A stretch of DNA of 64,000 nt from NCBI RefSeq assembly GCF_965638725.1, contig NC_134970.1, positions 749,001 to 813,000 of the forward strand, read 5' to 3'. The notes under the pieces were generated by a model that had not been told where the DNA came from, ran no database searches, and saw only the letters and a program-made list of their open reading frames with translations. Shown in pieces: positions 58,241 to 64,000 of the stretch. This DNA comes from Aptenodytes patagonicus. Lineage: Eukaryota > Chordata > Aves > Sphenisciformes > Spheniscidae. The translations under genes and the position numbers were made by a program. Positions within the stretch are counted from its first letter, which is position 1. Each line of letters begins with the position of its first letter.

Positions 58241-61200
58241 AAACCATGACTCTGCAAGAACATGTATAATTAAAATACTAGTCTCTATGGAAAGTGGATG
58301 TATTTAGGAAGACCATAGTCATAGCTGAATGCAAACAGAGTTCGTTCTCACAGATGCAGGACAGTTTCCAGCAGCTGTCTGTGCAATGACGCTTTCCTCC
58401 CCCCCTGCTTCTCCCAAGCCTGGGCTGACTTCTTGATGGCTTAAATTAAGCAAAGGCAGAAACAGCTCTACATGAAGGTAAATACATTCACTAGCAGTGG
58501 GCTCTGATATAGCTTCATTAATTTATGGCTTCTAAAAACCTATTCTTGAGTTATTGTCTACATTGCTACAATTTGACTCCTGAAAGCCTATTGCTGATTC
58601 AAATGCTTCATAATTTCATGTTCCTAGGTGGGCACATCTCAGATTTGCGCGAGTGTGTGTCCCCACAGTCATGATCACATGCTTTTGCAGTGATTTTTGA
58701 AACTTCCCCCCATTTTAAACAGTTCACGTACAAGATGATATCATCGTGAGAATTTGGTAGAGTCTATCCTCATGAAACTAACTCCAGTATTTAGTGACAA
58801 AAAGAATGCCACATGGAATAAAGGGCTCTAGTCATGGAGTAAGTATCTGGAAGAAGTAAGAGTAGACAATATCCTGAGAATGCAAAGTTATAAACCAAGT
58901 ATTCTGAGTCTCAGTGGAAAAGATATTCACAGCTTGCACTGTGATATTGCCTGTGATACTAGGGAAGAAATGAGAGAACCAAAATGAACTAAAAGTCTGG
59001 AAATAGTCTAGTTCCTAGCATGCTATTTCAAACGCTTGTATTGAAGTTATCTTTGGAGTGAGATGGTGTAAAATATTTATTACCGATTACATGGTTCTGC
59101 TGCTCCAGTTAGTGTTTACAGGAGGCTGCTTAAATTCAGAGCGGATGCCTCCATGTCAGCATTGCTGTTCCCAGGGAAGTACCCATCTGAGCACCAGTTC
59201 CTGAGCACAATAAACTTCAGTGGAAACCATTCATTTGCTTCAAACCGAACCTCTATTTCAGGTCATGAGAATCATCAAAAGATATTTGGAGCAATTTGTA
59301 TGCAGATGTGTTGATTTAATCTGAAGTTATTTGTGCAACTGCATTGTAATAAGATGAGAAATGGGAGATAGTTTCACAGAGGTTCTTTTATCTTCTTTAG
59401 CAACAACACACTTCGGTGTCCTTTGTCAGGGGCTCAGGCTGGCTTTTTAACAGCAGTGAATTCACCATCTAAAACACAACAGGGTGTTGCCACTCAAGGG
59501 GGCCAGAAACTCTGCTTGGGGATTTTGGTTTAGGAGGTCCTCTGTGCAGGAGCGCAGGGAGGAGAGGGGTTGGCATCGCTGTGCTTCTGAGGATCCATCA
59601 CCAGGACCCAAGTCATGCTCTCCACCTGGGTGGTTGGGGTTTGATACAAAGCTGGATGGCCAGACCAGAGCACTTCAATGGGACACCGCAGGGAATGAAA
59701 TATTGAGATGCAGCAAGACCAGCGATCGTAGACCAAGCCTCCAGCACAGCAGCAGCAAGGGTGCGAGCATGCTGCCAGCACCCGATGAGCAATACCTGCT
59801 CATCCCTCGGGGATGGCATTCCTACATCGTGGAAGCCACCAAGCCACAGAACAAATAGCCCCTATTTACACACAAGTGGAAAAAAAAAAAAGGCAAAACC
59901 CACAAATAGACTTGCAGATACTAAGTTTATGGAGATGGTTACACACACCCAGTCTGCCCCTAGCACAAACTGCCCATTTCACTGTCCTGTCCCACAACCA
60001 AGCCTATTGCTCTGCCAAAAAATCACACACACTTTTGCAGCACCTGCACTAGTCTCACTTCACTCCAGAATTATCTAACCATAAATTTCAAGTGTAATAA
60101 AGTCATTTCATATACCACTTTTCCCAGAAAACAGTTTTGAACCATCCCTACCCGAAGCCAGCCAGCTGCCAGGGAAGCCACCAGGTATCCTCCATCCCCA
60201 GAGGACATCTCCAGGGTTTTCCAGAAATACCCCCCACACCCCGGGACAGGGTATCGCCCCGAGACACAGGGGGAGGATGCCGTGGGTGAGCAGGAGCAGG
60301 GAGCAAGTCTGGAGGCACTGCACAGCACAGGGGTGCTGGGAAAATTAATCTCAAGTTCTGATATTCTTTCAGTCAAACTTGTAATTGTTTAATCATTTAG
60401 AGTTGGGTCCCTAGGCAAGGCAGCGGTTGCCTGAAACCTAAGGTCTCACCAGAAGATACTCCAGAAAAAGTCTGTCTGTTATGCTTCTAATCAGATGGTC
60501 TTGAGAAGCCGCTGGATAAAACTAAAGAGAACTGGAGCAGAAAAAAAAAAAAAAAAGAAAACCGGCAGAGATGTAATGGAAGAAAAGCAGAGATAAAGTG
60601 CTGTCTGGAGAGGAGAGTGAGGAAATATGCCCCACAAAATAAATTGAGAAACACGAGAAGACGATGAGATCTCATTTATCTCTCATGCGTTTCTCTCAGT
60701 GATTGGGCACTAACAGAGCAATAAAAGGGCTGCTCTGAAATTTTCTCTTGTTCAGGATTCAAAAGAACACCCAAAGAGCAAGCTTTTAGCACAGCTATGA
60801 ATATTTTTTAAGGCTTTCCTTGATAAGAAACAGATACTTGGCACCACCAACTCTGTATCATCTCTAGAAGTTGCTCATGTCAAATTTAGGTGAGCAAGTC
60901 AGTATTAACTGGGTAATTAAGCATTTAAATCTGGACAGCAGGTGCAATGAGAATCCCTCTTTTTTCCCCACACTGTAACAGAGGAGCAAACAACTTAATC
61001 GGAGGAAGGTTTTACGAAACGAAACTGTGATCTTGAATCCTCAAGAAGAAATAGGGGCAACTTTACAGCTCGTACAAGCAGTTACAAATAAGTCACTTAC
61101 ATTAGCGCTGTAGATTATGAATATTCCCCATCTGAGCCCAGCAGCACATGAAGACCACAAGTATCTTGAAGAACACCACCACGCTAGACCACGCATCCAA

Positions 61201-62779
61201 AAAGGCAAAAGAGCCTTTCCCCACAGAATTTATACTCTGCTATAACGACGCTCCCACCTCCATCTGCCTCTAATTGCAGGACTGTGCTCCACCCCGCCCT
61301 TAAGATGGGCAATTACGTTGTGATTAGGGGCATTAATCTCTCTTCCCTAGCGTTGTTTAAGGCTACTCACAGCCATTGCCTTAAATTAGCCAAGCAGATC
61401 TGCATCTTCCAGAAACAATGCTATCCCGAGAGCAGGGCCACCTGTGTGAATTACTCTTCAGAAGGCTTTGCTAAAGCTGCAGGAGCAATGACCTTGGCAA
61501 GGGGGGTGTGTGTGTGAGATCAATCACGAAGGGATGCAGTGCATCTGCGTGGCTGCTGCCTGCCAGCGTGGCTGCTGGGTCAACAGCCTTGTTCGGCTTC
61601 ATTTATTGGAGCCCCAGCAAAAGCCAGAAGGTACAGCATAATTAAGCAAGTTTGTAAAGAGAAAATGTAGGATAGTCCCACAGATATCTTATGAAATGCA
61701 ATAAAAACTTCTGTGGGCTCCGGGCCAACAGGGGGGAGAAACGTCTGCTCATTAGACAAGCCCTGGAAGCTAATCCAGCAATAACAGTGCAAACAGCAGT
61801 GCACAGAGTTTCATTTCCATGTCTTGGTGTTGGAGACTGTTGGCATGCGTTTTAACCATTAAACATTTCCTCAGACCCCATCAACAAGCAACTGCTTTAA
61901 GGACCAAGGTGTCTCCTGCTAGTGACAGCTCTTGCAAAATCTTCTCAAGGGATCAATGTTCATGAACGCTCAGCCAAGCAGAGCTCATTTAACCCAAACA
62001 CGCATGGGTGGTGCTGGGATGTTTGCAGTATGGGACGCAGTTCTGTATTTTGGGGGTGGTGTCGGGAAATAAACATGATGAAAACAGTCTCCCCTGCTTC
62101 ACATGCTGCCACTCTATGAGCTGCCTCCAGACCATGGCTCTGCAGGTGGGGAGAATGTGTTCCTGCCAGCCTGGGCGACGGTGCAGGTCACACACACAGT
62201 GTCATGATCGCATTGGGCGAGCAGCACGGGCCCAGCCGAGGATGCTTGCTGCTGGGAGATGGCAAATCGCAGTCTGCAATGCAGAAATCATCCTGTCTTT
62301 CCCCTAGAGTTTAGAGCAAGTCAGAGATCTGGCCACGAAATCCCCACGTGGAAAGAATTAATCAGAAATCACGTTAACTTAAACCCAGATTTAGTCGCTG
62401 GAGACTGGCCTCACCTCTGCCGCTTGCACGCTCTGCTACTGCTGAGGGCTGCGGGATCCTGCCCTGGTGAGCAGGGGCTGGTGGTGGAGACCGGGAAGAA
62501 AAACCGGTGCCTGTTGGTAATGAAAGAAGAAGACACAAGATCTGGGAACCCAGAAGATTTCCAGTGATTCTTCCAGTGCAGGCAAAGCCTTGGCATGCGT
62601 GTACCATGCCTGCCCAGCCTCAGCAAAGCCAAAAGACCAAATTGCTTAACAGTAAATGTACTGTGGAGTGTAAAATGTTGCCAGCGGGGAGGAAAGCAAA
62701 GATAAACCACGCTCTCCTGGGCTAGATCCTGTGGCAAACACAGCGTTAATGTTCTGCTGCCCACCTCTGCAGCCCCCAG
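58241..62779. other. AT-rich intergenic block, no gene seen
   Basis: Low-GC stretches at about 58440-59400 and 60340-61270 are separated by GC-richer DNA. It includes a 12-base A run near 59880 and a 16-base A run at 60541-60556. TAAT cores are common. No exon, RNA or transposon body is recognised. Confidence 0.45.
60541..60556. repeat. Poly(A) tract, 16 bases
   Basis: A simple homopolymer, with no adjacent retroelement recognised. Confidence 0.9.
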
Positions 62780-63810
62780 GCTTTCCGCTATTTCTGCTGC
62801 TTGCTGTAATGTATAATTTAATGTGGTTGCTTCTGGTAACTAATGCTGTCTGGCTGAAGATTAATTATTACAATTTCTCAATCTTCTTTTGAGGCAAAAA
62901 TAGGGTTTATTTGAAAATGGAGCTTCACAGGCCACACACACGTACCTCACACATTGTGCCTTGGAAATGTTAGTGTTTGCTAGCATTACTGGTATACGGT
63001 GCTCAGCACATTAGTGGGGGATGATTAGAGCATGATGTTAAATTAGATGAATGTTTTCAGGCCAGAGAATAGTTCCAAACTCCCAAGTTCGGCGATTTTC
63101 ATACAAAAGTTGCAGTTCCTTTTCTGATCTCACAGATGCTCCTGAAAAGGAGCCAGGAAGGCCCAGACTGGCAGCTCTGTGCAAACAATGCGAAAAATTG
63201 ATCCCATTTGAAACTTCCTGTCACTTCATGTTAGTCTTTTCCTCCCTCGCGTGACCTGGAGGTACCGGAGGCGGCAAATGCAAATGTTTCTGTGCCATCC
63301 ACGGCAGCAAAGAGCTCTGGAAATGGCGATTCCTTTGTTTGCTTGGTGAGGAAAATACCTCGAGTTTGTACTTGTGAGAGGGATTACTGTGTCTGGGCTC
63401 AGAACACACTAATACCCCCAGTGCCATCAAGCCTGTTGTTCTTTGCTAGCTAATAATCAGCATTAATTCTTTAAAGTCTCTTGCTTTCCCCTATACCTCT
63501 CTTATTCCAATAAATGTCACAAAATCATTTATTAGCCTGAGATGACAGGCTGTAGACTCTAATTTGATTTCCCTCTGCACGCGCTGCTGATGTCCCTTGG
63601 GACACAAAGTAATTTTTGCCACATATATTTGGAAAAATGACATTGCTATAAATGCCAACAAATTTGAGGGAGTGGGGGAGTTCACAGAAAACCCCCTTTC
63701 CAACTGTCACTGGCAAAACATTGAGGAGAGTGCGAGGGCCTGGCTTTCTGCTCTGTCCGTCCTAACAGCTAATAATGGGAATATTGCTTTAAACTGTAAC
63801 TCCTGAAAAA
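62780..63810. promoter_or_regulatory. AT-rich island 12 with a POU octamer
   Basis: Low-GC stretches at 62800-63060 and 63430-63810 flank a segment with the octamer ATGCAAAT at 63278-63285. GATTAATTATTACAATT lies near 62860, and TAGCTAATAATCAGCATTAA near 63448. No coding frame. Function is inferred from motif content. Confidence 0.35.
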
Positions 63811-64000
63811 TCTGTGATGTCCCTTCCCTGGGGTCAGGGCCGGCACAGGCTTGTGCTCTGCCATCACGAGGAATGGGGCTGGAGGAGCCACCACACACCA
63901 TCCTTGTCCTTAGCTGAGACTTGGCGCACAGAGAAGCCCAATTCAGCCAAGATTTAATTGTAAATCTTGAATAAATGAGCCCTGGAGGACCAATGCCTCT
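63811..64000. other. Window end, intergenic
   Basis: No feature seen. The desert presumably continues beyond the window. Confidence 0.4.

Noticed and set aside
1..64000. tRNA, rRNA, CRISPR array, insertion sequence, phage or endogenous virus
   Set aside because: No tRNA B-box with cloverleaf context, no rRNA-like sequence, no regularly spaced repeats and no transposase, integrase or retroviral coding frames were seen on either strand.
23841..64000. TAFA3 or another neighbouring gene expected from mammalian synteny
   Set aside because: No frame carries the cysteine-rich TAFA pattern or any other recognisable neighbour. If synteny holds, that gene lies beyond the window.

Overview
The window is vertebrate nuclear DNA and most resembles a bird or another archosaur. 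It holds an intron-containing vertebrate gene with GT-AG splice sites and AATAAA polyadenylation signals. It has a strong CpG island, few recognisable interspersed repeats and fairly short introns. The bird assignment is inference; a crocodilian or turtle is not excluded. I found no bacterial, phage, viral, CRISPR or insertion-sequence content.

One protein-coding gene can be supported: SLC16A1, encoding monocarboxylate transporter 1 (MCT1), on the + strand. A CpG-island promoter with a TATA-like box lies near 6.2 kb. It is followed by a short non-coding first exon ending near 6278 and a 9.7 kb first intron. Four further exons are placed at 16001-16258, 19534-19677, 20226-21089 and 21409 onward. 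The coding parts join in frame to 1503 nt (500 residues plus stop), the length of human MCT1. The 3' UTR runs about 2.15 kb to a distal poly(A) signal at 23816, with a proximal signal at 22972. MCT1 moves lactate, pyruvate and ketone bodies with a proton across the plasma membrane.

Region by region: 1-5.7 kb is upstream intergenic DNA with an AT-richer stretch at 3.0-5.2 kb. 5.75-7.4 kb is the promoter CpG island with several CACGTG E-boxes. 6.3-23.8 kb is the SLC16A1 gene. 23.8-64 kb is a gene desert with no convincing exon. There, GC-rich filler alternates with AT-rich islands carrying TAAT-type, POU-octamer, GATA, FOX, AP-1 and C/EBP-like motifs. In mammals SLC16A1 is also followed by a long gene desert, toward TAFA3 (recalled synteny), so these islands are candidate long-range enhancers. 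Conservation could not be tested here. The desert also holds an orphan CpG-rich patch near 48 kb, another CpG-rich segment near 31.9 kb, and two ancient repeat remnants (MIR/L2-like at 35.6 kb, CR1/L3-like at 58.2 kb).

I found no previously undescribed biological system. The most useful observations concern regulation: clustered E-boxes at the promoter, a perfect miR-124 seed match in the 3' UTR, tandem poly(A) signals, and the string of AT-rich islands.
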